Source: Leishmania donovani (Eukaryota > Euglenozoa > Kinetoplastea > Trypanosomatida > Trypanosomatidae). Taken from it: a stretch of 37,500 nucleotides of DNA. Location of the stretch: positions 392,233 to 429,732 of the forward strand of contig NC_018236.1 of NCBI RefSeq assembly GCF_000227135.1, written 5' to 3'. The notes under the pieces are model-generated. The model was not told where the DNA came from. It saw only the letters and a list, made by a program, of their open reading frames with translations, and searched no databases. The translations under genes were made by a program, and so were the position numbers. Positions 9,801 to 21,800 of this stretch are shown in pieces. Every line of letters starts with the position of its first letter. The first letter of the stretch is position 1.

Positions 9801-12800
9801 ATGTCATGCGGCTCCAGCTCTGTCGGGTGCGGCGCCGACGGCCGCTGCACAATCAAGTCACTGCCGTAGTTCACGGCCACCTGCTTCCCCAGCGCGCGAG
9901 GCGCTGCCCACAGGTTGAACGTTGCCTCCCCTGGGCGGTCGACATCCATGTACGGGGTGTACTGCGACTCATAGTAGGACGATACGTCGCGATGTCCAAC
10001 ACGACCTGCGGCGTGGATGGACGTAATGGCGGGCAGTATCCCTTGCAACATCTCTTGCACTCGGAATTGGTTCCCCTCAATTGGACCGATGCAGCTCACG
10101 TGGTAGTCGCCGGGGTTCAGCTGCACCGCTGCGATGGAGTTGAGGGCGCCGACGGTGTCGTCGGCCTCGAGGAGAAGTCGGTGCCGCGCCCCCTGCAGGG
10201 TCGCACCAGCAGCCTCGAAAGGCACTGCGGCGGCCTCGATGTCGTTTTCTGCTGCTCTGGCGTCCATCTCCCGCATCCGCAACCGTCGTCGCCGCTTCTC
10301 TGCCTGCTGCATTGCCGTTTCCAGTCCAGGAAACCGAAATTGAAGTCGCAGCTGTTTGGGCGTGTTGTTGTAGAAGACCCACCGTGGCGTGATTTGGATG
10401 ACCATGGGCCGCCCCTCCTGCGCGTTTGGAAAGAGAATCGAGTAGTTGCAGCTGCGCGTGATGCCGAGCCGCGACAAGGCGGAGACGAACACGCCACTGG
10501 AGCCGACGTCGATGGGCACCGCACTGGACCAGCTGCCGTCCATCCCGATCGCAAAGAAACCCTGCGTGAAGTCAGCGAGTTGGCAGCCAATCAGGAACGG
10601 TTCCCCCTGCGACGGGATGATACCGCTGGTGCTGTTCTGCCCTGGGCAGAGGCGGCGCTGCAGAAAGCTGTCGCTCATGAGCAGCGGGTACTCGGTCAGG
10701 TTGTACACCCACAACGCCACTGAAAGCACCACCGTGCGGGACATCACGCTCACTTGCACGTAGAAGGCCCGCCCGTGACTGTCACGCAGTTGCAGCAGAC
10801 GCGGGTGGCGATCCACGGCATCACGCAGGTGTGTGACGACGGGGTCAAGGTCCGCTGTGAAGAAGGCGTCGCCGGTGCTCTGGGTGAACGACAGGCCCAG
10901 AACGAGATTGCTGCCGTACGTGCAGAAGTGGAGCGGGAGGGCGTGCTGATGGGGAAGAGCATCGTGGGCGCCGAGGGCGACAAGGCTGCGGTAAAAACGT
11001 TCTTGATCGTGAAGCCCACGTCCGACACGTGGCGCTGTCCATTGTGCGATCAGCGTGGCCTCATCTGGGGTCTGTGGGCCGGCAAGCGGGTCCTGCTGAA
11101 AAACCACCACCCGCGCGGTGAGGCCGAGGTGGTTGATAAGCGTGAGGCGGGGGTATAGGGAGATATGCTGCATCAGCCCGTCCGCGGAATACGTGTGGAT
11201 AACAAACAGTATGAGCAGCCGCTCATCATGATCGTCACGGGTGTGGCTAGTGGCGCATCTGTGCAAGGAACTCGCCAAGTCTTTCGCTGTTGCCGCACCT
11301 GCTACGTCTACAGGTGGACCGGCCGCGTCACCCGCTAAATCAACGCGCCTGAAGGAGAGAAAGCGGCCGCTTTGGAGTTGCCCCAGAACGGTGCGCGTCT
11401 CATACCAGCACAGGTGCGTCGTAGCGTCGTCCATCGTCTCCGCTACACCTGCCGTGGGCCCGGAGACGGTCATGCCGGTAGAGGAGGCCGCGGTAGCACT
11501 CGGTGCTGCCGGCGACGGCATCCACCGAGTCGAGGGGCAGCACACACGCAGCACCACCTCGTTGTGCACGTCCTCTTCATTCAACGGGAGCTGCCAGCCT
11601 GGTGGCACCGTCGTCAATGTCGCAGGCAAGGATGGGGCGCCATCGACCGAGTTGGGCGCTGTGAGCAGTTGCAGTGAAGGCAGCAGCTGCAGCGTGCAGC
11701 CGGTTTCGTTGAAGAGAGAGCTTCGTGCTTGCAGGCGCACGACGAGAAGGTCCCCGCCACCTCCCTCAGTATCCTGCCATGAAGCCATTGGAGTGGTTGC
11801 TGTTTTGACGTGATACGGTAGCTGCAGGCGCCCACGGTGCACCGCTGGCGGGACACGGGCGGTGTTGCGGCTGTGCGGCCGTGCGCTCCGTTGGGCAGCG
11901 GGTTTCTGGTTTCCTGTCGTCGTCGATATCGTAGCGCTGCTTCGTCGCTGATCCGGGAGCGAGTGGGTTGAAGCGGCGCCACACTGTACCATCTGCAGGC
12001 GATCGTAACGGTCGTGGGATCTGTGTAGCAGCGGCTCTCCACACTGAGCAGGTACGAAGTCGTCGGAAGTGCGGTGACTTGCACCGGCTCTGCTGCTGCT
12101 GCTGCTGCTCCCCCGTGCCATTTGAGGAGCGGCACCCTTTGGAGTGCTGCCGCCCAGCAGCGCCCCGCCCTTCTTCAGCGAGCCCACGCACATGGACGAA
12201 GCGCTGCGGGAGAGCAGTGCGGAGGCGTCGGCCGAGGACGCGGTGAAGGACCGACGGCGAGCATGTCTTCGGTGTTGCTGCTGCTGATGCGGGACAGGCG
12301 TCAAGCCATCGTGGCCACCTTCTCCGCTGGCGACCACGATGGGGTAGCGTGACGTGTCTGCCTCTTCCTCCGCGTCTACACAGGTCAGCGCTAACGAGTA
12401 GGCAAGCACCTTGCAGCCCCCTCCATTCCCATTGCCGCCGCCATAGTCGCTGATTCCTGTCGCTGTGGCGGGTGTGGCCGCCGCACCTCTGGATGCGGTG
12501 GTGCTTACGGTCAAAGCCCTCGCCATGCCGTACTGCAGGGACGTGAAGGCGAACCAGTTCGTTGTCGTGGCAGAGACAGCGCCGCGAGAGGTGTCCAGCT
12601 GCTTTTGCTGCCTCGGAGGAGGCACCGTTGGCGACGGCTTGGCGGTGCTAACAATTGCCCTTGCTGCCAGCGCTGTCTCGCCCTTGGCATTCAGTGTCCA
12701 GGCGCAGTTCACGCCGTCCCACTCGACGAACTCGGCTGTGAAGAAGGTCAGCATCAACGAGTGGGCGCGGCGGTATGAGATGAAGATGTCGGTAGTGGAA

Positions 12801-15800
12801 GATGGTGGCAGCCGGTAGAGCTCGTTGCAGCGCCACAACATCGGTGCTGCTGTTTCTGCTGTGGACCGCAATGATGAAGGGTCTGCCGATCTGGCTGCTG
12901 CACTCAGCACGTCAGGCGTTGCCGTCGCCGACACCTTCGCCACCTCCACGCGCTCACAGATGCCGGCAAAGAGGGTGTGGCTGAAACTGTTTAGTAGGCG
13001 GTGTGTCGCCATCCCCGGAGAGACGGCTGCAGTCGTCACGGGTGTCCCCGCACCTGCGGTCACAGATGGCCTGCGGTAGCCGCCACGCTGAGACGGCCGC
13101 ATCGTTGCCGCGAGGCGGTCGGCGGCGGTAGTGACGGCAGTGGCAGGGACTTCGTTCACCACGACGGAAGAAGCGGCAAACGATAATGATGATGGTGTCG
13201 CCTCCATTGTCAGAGAAGAGTCGGCGCTCTGGCCGCCGGCCCCCATCGCCACCGCATCCTGTCGCAGCTGCCGTCGTTGACGCCGAGAGATCGTGTCCGA
13301 GAATGTTTCGGTGCTGGCATTGCTTTGCCGGCTACTACTGCTGCTCCTCTTACTGTGCCCGCTGTCGTTGCCGTCGTCACCATCTGTGCTAACAGAGGCG
13401 CTGCCCGCTGTGGTGTCGCTGCTGGTATCCCTTCCTGAGTCGTCTTCGCCTCTGAATTTCGTCACAGCAGGCGCCATTGCCACGTGGGCGACCGATGCCG
13501 GTGCTGCCGCACTGCTTGCCTCTCCCCCTGCAGCGGCCGCCATGGTCAGGCGCCGCCTAAGGCTCGTCGCCAGGGTGCTAAATTGGTGATTCATGTAAAG
13601 CAACTTTGCCACGATAAGGTGAGAGCATTGCCAATGGACCCCTTCCACCACCAAGGAGACATGCCGGTTGCTGCTGTGGAGCGACACCGTTTGCGTGAGC
13701 GACCACGTCAGTGCCGCGCTCGGCTTGAGTAGCACGTCCCAGCGACCACGCCCGTGGACCCGCACGCTGGCCCTTTGGCACCGCACCAGGGAGGTGGAGG
13801 CGAGGGCCGAGGAGGATGTGCGACGTACCATGACGTCCTGTACGCACACCTGCATGAGTGGGTAGCGGTGGTCGCTGAAAATGACCTCGACGGAGGGAGT
13901 AAACACCACCCAGGAGAACCCACGTGGCTGCCGCCGCCGAAGAAGCCGCTGGCGCCTACGCTGCCGCTGCTGCTGCTGCTGCTGCCGTCGCACGTCGACA
14001 GTGGGTATGAGGCGCATCTGGTCGTCCTCCGCACAAATGCGTGAACGCACCTCTTCCTGCACCTCGCCTCCCTCTGCAACAAACTGGCGCAGGAGCGCCT
14101 TCGTCGTGCCAGTTCTGCGTGTTGCAGAGCCCTGCGGGGTGGCGGGCCGCGATGGCTGTCTGTGGCTCTCTTTGCGTGGTCCTGTCGACGATGACCGCGG
14201 CCGGTCGATGGTCATCGCCCCTTCTCTTACTGCTGCTGTACTTGCGGTCGCCCCGGAGGCGTCGCTGGTATGGCTGGCGCGAGCGAAGTCGGTTTGCAAC
14301 GGCGGGACTGCCGCCACAGTTTGTTCGCGCGCAGCACCTCCACGAGGGCCACTGCTGCGCCTCTCCTCACCCCCCTCCTTCTCTTCGCTCTTGTCGCTGG
14401 AGTCAGCGCCGTCGTACAACTCACTGTCGTGTTCATCCTCCTCGCCGTGCACGCCGGTGTTGTTCGTGGTAGCCGCTGACGCTTTCCATGCCAAGGTGGC
14501 CTCTACGAGTTCGAGGAACGCCCGTTCTACCTTGCTGTGGGTCAGGTGCTTGGCATACAACCGAAGAGCCTGCAGCTCTCCAGCGTAAGTGGACATGATC
14601 AGTAGGTCTGAGCGACCAAGGTCCACCTGCACCGGCCCCAGCGAGACAGCGTGATGCCGCCCGTTGCTGCTGCACACGCTCACGTCAACAGGTCCCAGCA
14701 CCGTCGTGCGCGCCGTCGTCGTGGCTGCGTCGTAGATAGACTCCGAAAGTACCATGAATCCGGTGCATCGCACGTCGTCGCGCAGCAGCTGCCCGTTGCA
14801 GAGGCTCATCCACGACTCCACCGCTGTGCGGATGCGCAGCTGCCGGGATTCTCGTCGCGGCTCTATGATGGCTGAGATGTGCGGCATGTAAAGATGCACA
14901 TTGCGGTGCACAAGCTGCGACTGGTGTGGGTCTGCATGCGACGACGGAGGCGGTGGTGGCGACGCGTCCACGCTTGCATCCTCGCTTCCCTCCGCGGCTT
15001 TGACCCCTGCTGCCGAGGCTTTCGAGATGAAGGCCAACGAGTCGGGCACAGGTCTTTGGGACGAAGCAGCCGTTTCACGACCATTGCCACCCCCCGCTGA
15101 ACTCTCTGCCGGGGGCTCCGTAAAGCCCAGCCGCACCTGGGGGCATTCTAGGTAGCTCCCCTCGCCAATCGCCATGAAGGGCAGTAGCGCCGTCTCCAGA
15201 CCAACGTTCGCCGTCGTCTCGACCAGGGATGAGCTCCACAGCGCAAGCGGGAGCCGCACACGGCCGCTGCCGACAAAGCGAACGGTGAGTCCGCCCTGCA
15301 CCACCATCACCACCCGCTGCAGCCCTGCCGGGCGGAGAAGCAGTGAGGGGTCGAGCGTGATGTCGTGACCGTTGAGGTACACCGTCAGTAAATTTGTTTC
15401 TTGACTGGAGAATACAAGGACGAGGCCATCGCGGGAGAGGGTGATGTCGTGCTCGAGTTCCCAGAAGGCCTCGCGAATCTCGTGCACGCGCAGACCTTGG
15501 CCAGGCTTCCACTGCACGGGTGACAGAATTGGTGTCGTCGTGGCAACGGCGACAGCGTGCTGGGACCTGTCGGCTACAGGCTCCGCGCGCTTCTCCTTTT
15601 CTGTAGCGGCCCGCAGCGCAGCGACCGGCTGCTCGACGAGGCAGCTTAGCCAAGCACGCAACGCGGCTGCGCTGAGGTCGATAGTCAACGTCTCTAGGCG
15701 GCACCCCACCTCACCTTGCATCACAATCGCCTGCCTATGGCCCCCATCGCCGTTGCAGTTCCAGCCATTGACGCTTGTCGAGGCTGCAGTAGGGGCTGCT

Positions 15801-18800
15801 GCCAATGATGGCGAGTCGGCCAAGTGGCTCCTTTCTGCCTGTCTTGTCGGATCGGAAGGCTGCGGCTGCGGCAACACCGGCGCCGATGGTGCAGCGATTG
15901 CGTTTGTGTCCTTTGGCGACATCGTTGGAGATGCACCGACACTCTCTGCCTCGGGCGCAGTCTCCATGCCTCGCAGGACCTTCGTCACCCACGCAGCGCC
16001 TTGAAGGTCTCGTGTCACCGTCTTTGCAGCTTCCCCTGCCGACGGATATGCGACAGCGGAGGACGGTACGTACAGCTCCACCTGAGTCGTGGAGAGGAGC
16101 GGCCGACTGGGACTCTTCACTGAGGTGCACACGCACGACTCGAGCTGGACAGATCTCGCGTCGGTGAAGCTGGACACGATGATGCCACTTAGCCGTACGC
16201 ACAAAGCATCCACACACGCCTCCTCGAGCATGGCGGTGGGGGCAAGCAACTGCTGCTGCGCAGATGCCGGTAACGCTGGCAATTGGCCCCACCGCAGAGG
16301 AGTACGGCTGCGCGCCAGCGGGCTGGCACTTCTGTTTATGCGACTTCGTGCGGTGATGCTGTTCGTGCTGGCTGGGTAGAGTGATCGCAGAGGTGCAACA
16401 CTGGCGGCGAGGAATGTCATGAGACACGGCGTTTGGGTCGTAGTAGCTGACACAGGACTTGCTGCTGCTGCTGCGCGTCGCGCTGAGGCATGGACCTCCG
16501 CGTATCGCTGCCAGAAAGCGCGCTCCTCGGAGACTGCGGCGGCGACTGTTTCAACATCGCGGTAGTAGACGAGCCTAAGACACACCTCTGCCACAGTTAT
16601 GCGCATCTGCAAACGAGGCTGCGTGGCAGCCTGTGGGCTCAACGTTGGAACGGCCATCGTGACGTGCGCAGACGGGCGAGGGTGCTGATGAGGCTCTCGG
16701 CGCTTTTCCTCTTGCACCGCCGACGACGATGACAACTTCGAAGGACCTTCATGAATCCTTGTACCTCGTAGGTTGGCGGGGCCATCGTGCACTGCCGGTG
16801 CTTCCAGCATCCGCATCCCGTCCATCGCGTGCAGCGAGCTGAGGGGTGTGTGACTCATCGGCACGCTACGCTTTTCCACTTCAGCGATCTCGGCCGCGCC
16901 ATTACGGGACGGCTTGAGGCCACGCTCTTCGTCTTTTTCGACCGAGTTGTCGCCATTCGGCTGCTGTTGGTCAAGTTGCCATGATGTTTGAGACTGGCTC
17001 TCCACCCACACGCGCTGTTTCGGTGCGCTGTCGTAACGGAACACATAGATCGTCTTCGCGCGCACCGCCTGCGCTCTTACCAGCGACGAAGACGCATGCC
17101 CGCCGGAGCTGCCGCCAAAACCGTTTCTAGCGCTCCTAGTGTAGCTGCTCGGTTCACTTCTGCTGCAGGCGAGCGGTGGGAAAGGTGAGGAGAGGGAGGC
17201 GCTGGATGTTGTGGCACTGCCTCGCGCTGCCGTCGGAGGCTCCACGACACAGTGCTTGAGGTAGTACTGACTGACGATCGCGACGCCCTGCGAGACAGGC
17301 GGTGTTGCTTCCGCCACCGCACCCTGAGCTCCAGCTGCTGTCGCTGCACTCGTCCCCTGAACCTTATGCAGCAACATCTCGCTCAGCACAATGTATGCAG
17401 AGTTGTTGAGTACGACGTGAATTGGGGTCACTAGGAAGACAGACGTCGGCAGTGCCTCAGCGGGACGCATGGGGTACATGATAGTTGTGGGTACCGCTGC
17501 CGCCGTGACACTGCTTCTGTCGCTGGGGGTCGACGGCATTGTGTGAAGCGTTGCACTGGAGAGCGACTGCGAGCGGCGCGCAGCTGTGCCGATGGTGTCG
17601 TCGCCGCTGCTCACCGCAAAGCTGAGCACCAGCTCTTCTTCGCTTGTCGCTACGCGCGCGTCCTCCTGCTGGACAGATAGACAGGTGTCCGAGGCTGCAG
17701 CCGCGGCGGTACCTCTCTCATGTGCGGCTTCCCCTGTGTCCGTGCCCGCCACCTGCGCGGCGGTGTCGATGCGCGTGTGCACCTGAAAAGGATAAAGTAG
17801 AAGTGGCATGCAAGCTGTCACCAATGGCACGCCGGGGTGCTGCTTACTCGTTGACTGCGGGCCATCGAGCGATGCGACCTCTTCGCCGACAGCGGCTTCG
17901 GCCGTGCTGGTGCGCTCTGCGTTAGCCCACCAAACGTACGCCTCTACTGCCTCCACCTCCACGATAAGCGGCATGGAAAGCGCTAGAGGAAAGCGCTGTG
18001 GACAGTGTGCGGTGGTATCGCAGCTGTCGTCGGCGGGCTGGGCGGCTGAGAGGTGGTTGTGCACGTCGTAATCGTTGCACCGCGCATTCGCGAAGGCCAC
18101 CGTCACGCCCGCTCGCAGGCCATGCTGTAGTCCACTCATCCACTCAAACGTGAGGCAGCCGCTATGGATGTGGATAGCCAAGGGTGGGGAAATTAAGGGC
18201 AGCAGCTGCGCCTCCGCGTCGGCGTCCGTACCGCTGCTGTAGCTGCTGCTACCACCACCGCCGGTGGATGTGGTGCAGCAGCATGCGTAGCGCAGCTTCC
18301 TGCGCTGACTCTCCTGCAGAATTACGGCATTCAGCAGGGCAGTCTGCGCGTTTCGAGCCGCAAAAACTGCGCTCACGGCTGCAAGTGTGAAGCACTTCTG
18401 TAGCTGCACGAGAGTGGTGGCGTGGGCAAGATGCCCTACAATAGCGGGCAGCACTAATCGCCGGCGCACCTCGGCCGCCGTTGGCCCTGTAGCGTGCGAC
18501 TCGAACAGTATCGCAGGCATCATATCCACCTCGCCTATGCTGCCGCTACTGCTGCTACGAAGAGACAGAACAGCGTAGCCGTTATCGCGCAACGTCGCCA
18601 GCCGCTGCACCGACGTCGCTACCCCTGTCGCTGCGGTGCACCACAGCTGCTCATGAACCAACACATCTAGCTTCGGTACACGCAACACGCTGTAGCCGGG
18701 TGAGGCCACAAAATCCAGGCCCTCCCACAGCACCGCTGCCGCCGCTGCGAAGGGCAGATGGAACACGATCGGAGAGGTGTGTACGTTCATGATGAGGCGG

Positions 18801-21800
18801 CGCGGGTTCTGCGCTGCAGCTGTGGGTATGCTGCCGCCGCTACCGCCACTGGTGCTGTTCCCCGCTGACACAAACGTCGGTGACGCGGTGGCCACGCAGC
18901 TCGACGTGGAGAGCGGGACCGTGTTGGTGAGATTGAAAAATGTGAAGAAGGTTAGCCACGCCGCCACCTCAGCCGGCGAGCGCAGGCTTGCGTGCAAAGG
19001 TCCCGGCAGTGCGCCGATGCCGGGCACAGCGGTGGCAGTCAGGGAGACTCGCAGAGACTCGTCGGGGCTTTCCGGAGAGAACGGCGGGCGGCTGTCCATT
19101 GTGTACACCACGTGCACTTGGATGAGGGACGAGGCCAGCGGCGGTGATGCACAGTGTTGTGGTGCCGCCAAGTACTCTTCGCTCGGAAAGGCAGCTTGTG
19201 CTGCGGCAGGCGAATGCGCGGCGCGCGCTCCTCGGCTCGTCTGCTGCGCGGTACTGCTGGCGCTTTGGCTGCTGCAGGGCCGTGCGGTGTGCTCTTCGGA
19301 CGTTCTCCATGGCGGTGCTTTCTCATACGTCCCATGCTCGTCACGGCTTTCAGCGGCGGTGCGCGTGGTACTCGCCTCTGCGCACTGTGCTGTCGTCTCG
19401 CTCATCGCACGTGGGAAGGTGTGCAGGGCGGCTCTGACGCGGGGCATTGCCAGAAACCCTCGCACAGTCACCTCAACACATCCGTCTCGGCTCAGCATGA
19501 CAACTTCGCAGTTTGTCAACTCGGCGTGCAGGTACAGCGGCGCCACACTGCCTTCGCCCCATGGATAGTACAGCTCCGATTCAGAGATCTCGACGCTCAG
19601 GCGCATATCGGATGGAAATACTGGTGTCGAGTACATGCCAAACGGGGCGAGCGTGGACAACGGCGCAGAGGCGCTTCTTGCCCCACCTCCTGAGGGGCGC
19701 GAGATGCGGGCAAAGGCGGCCGCGCCAACCGCCTCCACGGAGGCGGAGGCAGGCGACCGCGGCGCGAGTGTCGCACCGGGTTGGCTGGGGCGAGAGGAAA
19801 AAAGGAGGCGCGAGCCGATGTTACGCAGGCGGCACAGCGGCAACGACGGTGTGTCGAAGTACGTCCAGACGGCCGTTAGTGTTGGAATATGCATGACGGT
19901 CCCCACGTTGGACAGCTTCATAACGACGTTCAGTCGGCCGTACGGGAAAATGGGTAAGTCCACGTCACTTGGCGCACACATATGAAGTTCCACCTCTGCG
20001 CGCATACTGTCTCGCGGCACGAAAAGAGGAATGTGCGCCGGTGCACCGATGAGGTAGGCATTCACACCTCTCTGGAGCGCGACGTGGATATCCATGCGTT
20101 TGTCACCGTACCGCTGCAGAGAGACGTGTAGGCATTCTTCGCCAAGAAGCTCCAGGGTGAGCGGTGGCGGCGTTGGTGGTGGGTTCGCACCGGGGCGGCG
20201 AAAATCAGCGCTGCCCGCCGCCGCCTTAGCAGCAGCAGCTGCTTCAGTATCAGTGTGTCCCGGCAGCAAGGTCAAGTCGCCGCTTTTGCTATCCAAAAGA
20301 AGCATCATATGACTGCCTGTAAAGAGCCCGATGATTTGAGGGGCCGTGTACTTGTCGCGCTCGCTCAGATACACATGGCGGTCTTCATCGTCGCAAAGAA
20401 TCATCATCACGGTGTCGTAAAGAGACTCCAGACTAGATATCAGATCGTTGCCGAGACACACGGTCACGTGGTTGAAATTGCATGTGAAGGCGATGCCGTT
20501 GCCCTCAATGCTGTCAGCAAACGGCGAGTACACCAAAAAGCCACCTGCCCATACATGAATGTCAATGAAAGACTCTTGTGGCTGCGGTGGAATGCTGTGG
20601 CACCACCACTCCGTTGTCCCGCCGGCGGCGCTGAGGTGAATGTGCCATCCATCACCGAAGGTGGTTCGGATGGAAAACGTCTCTAGCGCCAGCGCGCCGT
20701 ACTCGATGAACTCAAACCGCAGTGCCAGATTTACCTGTGACTTCTCCTTCGATAGCGCATCCTGTTTCGCGTCGCCTGAGCGCCTAGCCTGCAGGTCAGA
20801 CACAAAGTTGTTCGTGCGACTAGACCATTGCTGCTTCATGGAGCCAAGAAGCAGCTTCACGTACTCAAACCCCTCAACGTTGGTGGAGATGTTGGCACTG
20901 TCGGTCACTACTTCAATGCGAATGCCATCACTGCCCAGGGCAGGGGTCACGGCAACCGAGCACAGCTGCACAAGAGTGGCATCATTGACAATAGCGCTGA
21001 TTTCTTGTATTTCAGCCACCGGTGGCCTGCTCAGCGCGAGAGCTAGCTGAGCGCGCTTTGCGTGCAAGCAGACCCCGTCAGCTTTCCCAGTGACGGACTT
21101 CACGATGATGCCAAATGATGAGAACGGCTCCTGCTGCGTTCTCATCTCCGGGTGGTCCACCTTGTTCCCCACCAGGACCGCAGCATTCGAGACATCCGAG
21201 AAGTCCTGATTCAGGAATGGCCTTGCGGCGACAATGTATGAGGCCACCTTAGTAACCAGAAGCTCTTGAAAAGATAGGTCGAGGCACGTTACCATCTCTT
21301 CAATGACGAGCTCAACACTGGCTGGGGAGTGCCCCACCTTTGACGCCATAAGCAATACACCGGCGGTGTCGCTACCAGTGATAGCGAGAACGGGCTTATC
21401 TTCGTCCGCCTCGGCGACGACGGTAGCGGTGGCGGCGGAGAGCTGTACGCATAGCTTGTCTTTGCTCGCAGTGACGCCGATGTACGCCTGATTCGTGGCA
21501 CCCCTCAGATTTTGGTCAAGAGAAACTGCGAGTTCTGCGCACTCAATGGTGAGTCCAATCTCAGCTGGCAGCGCTGTTAAAGGACTCAACTCCAGAAGCG
21601 GCTCCTCACATGACTTCTGCTCGTTCAAATAGAAATACTGCAGATACTGCGCGTACGCGCTACCCTGCGGCGGCCTTTTCGTGCGCTGGAACTGTGCAAA
21701 GCACTCTTTTGCCGCATGCCAGCACGCCATGGCATCTTGCGCAGAGATCCGCACCAGCTGTTCCTCGCTCAAGCTCTGTCCTTCACTGTCGGGGATCCAA

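Noticed and set aside
18777..19568. 263-codon plus-strand frame (and many others of 60-300 codons) inside the VPS13 gene
   Set aside because: They lie antisense to a continuous, domain-bearing 16-kb frame in GC-rich DNA, where stop codons are rare in other frames; none shows a recognisable domain.
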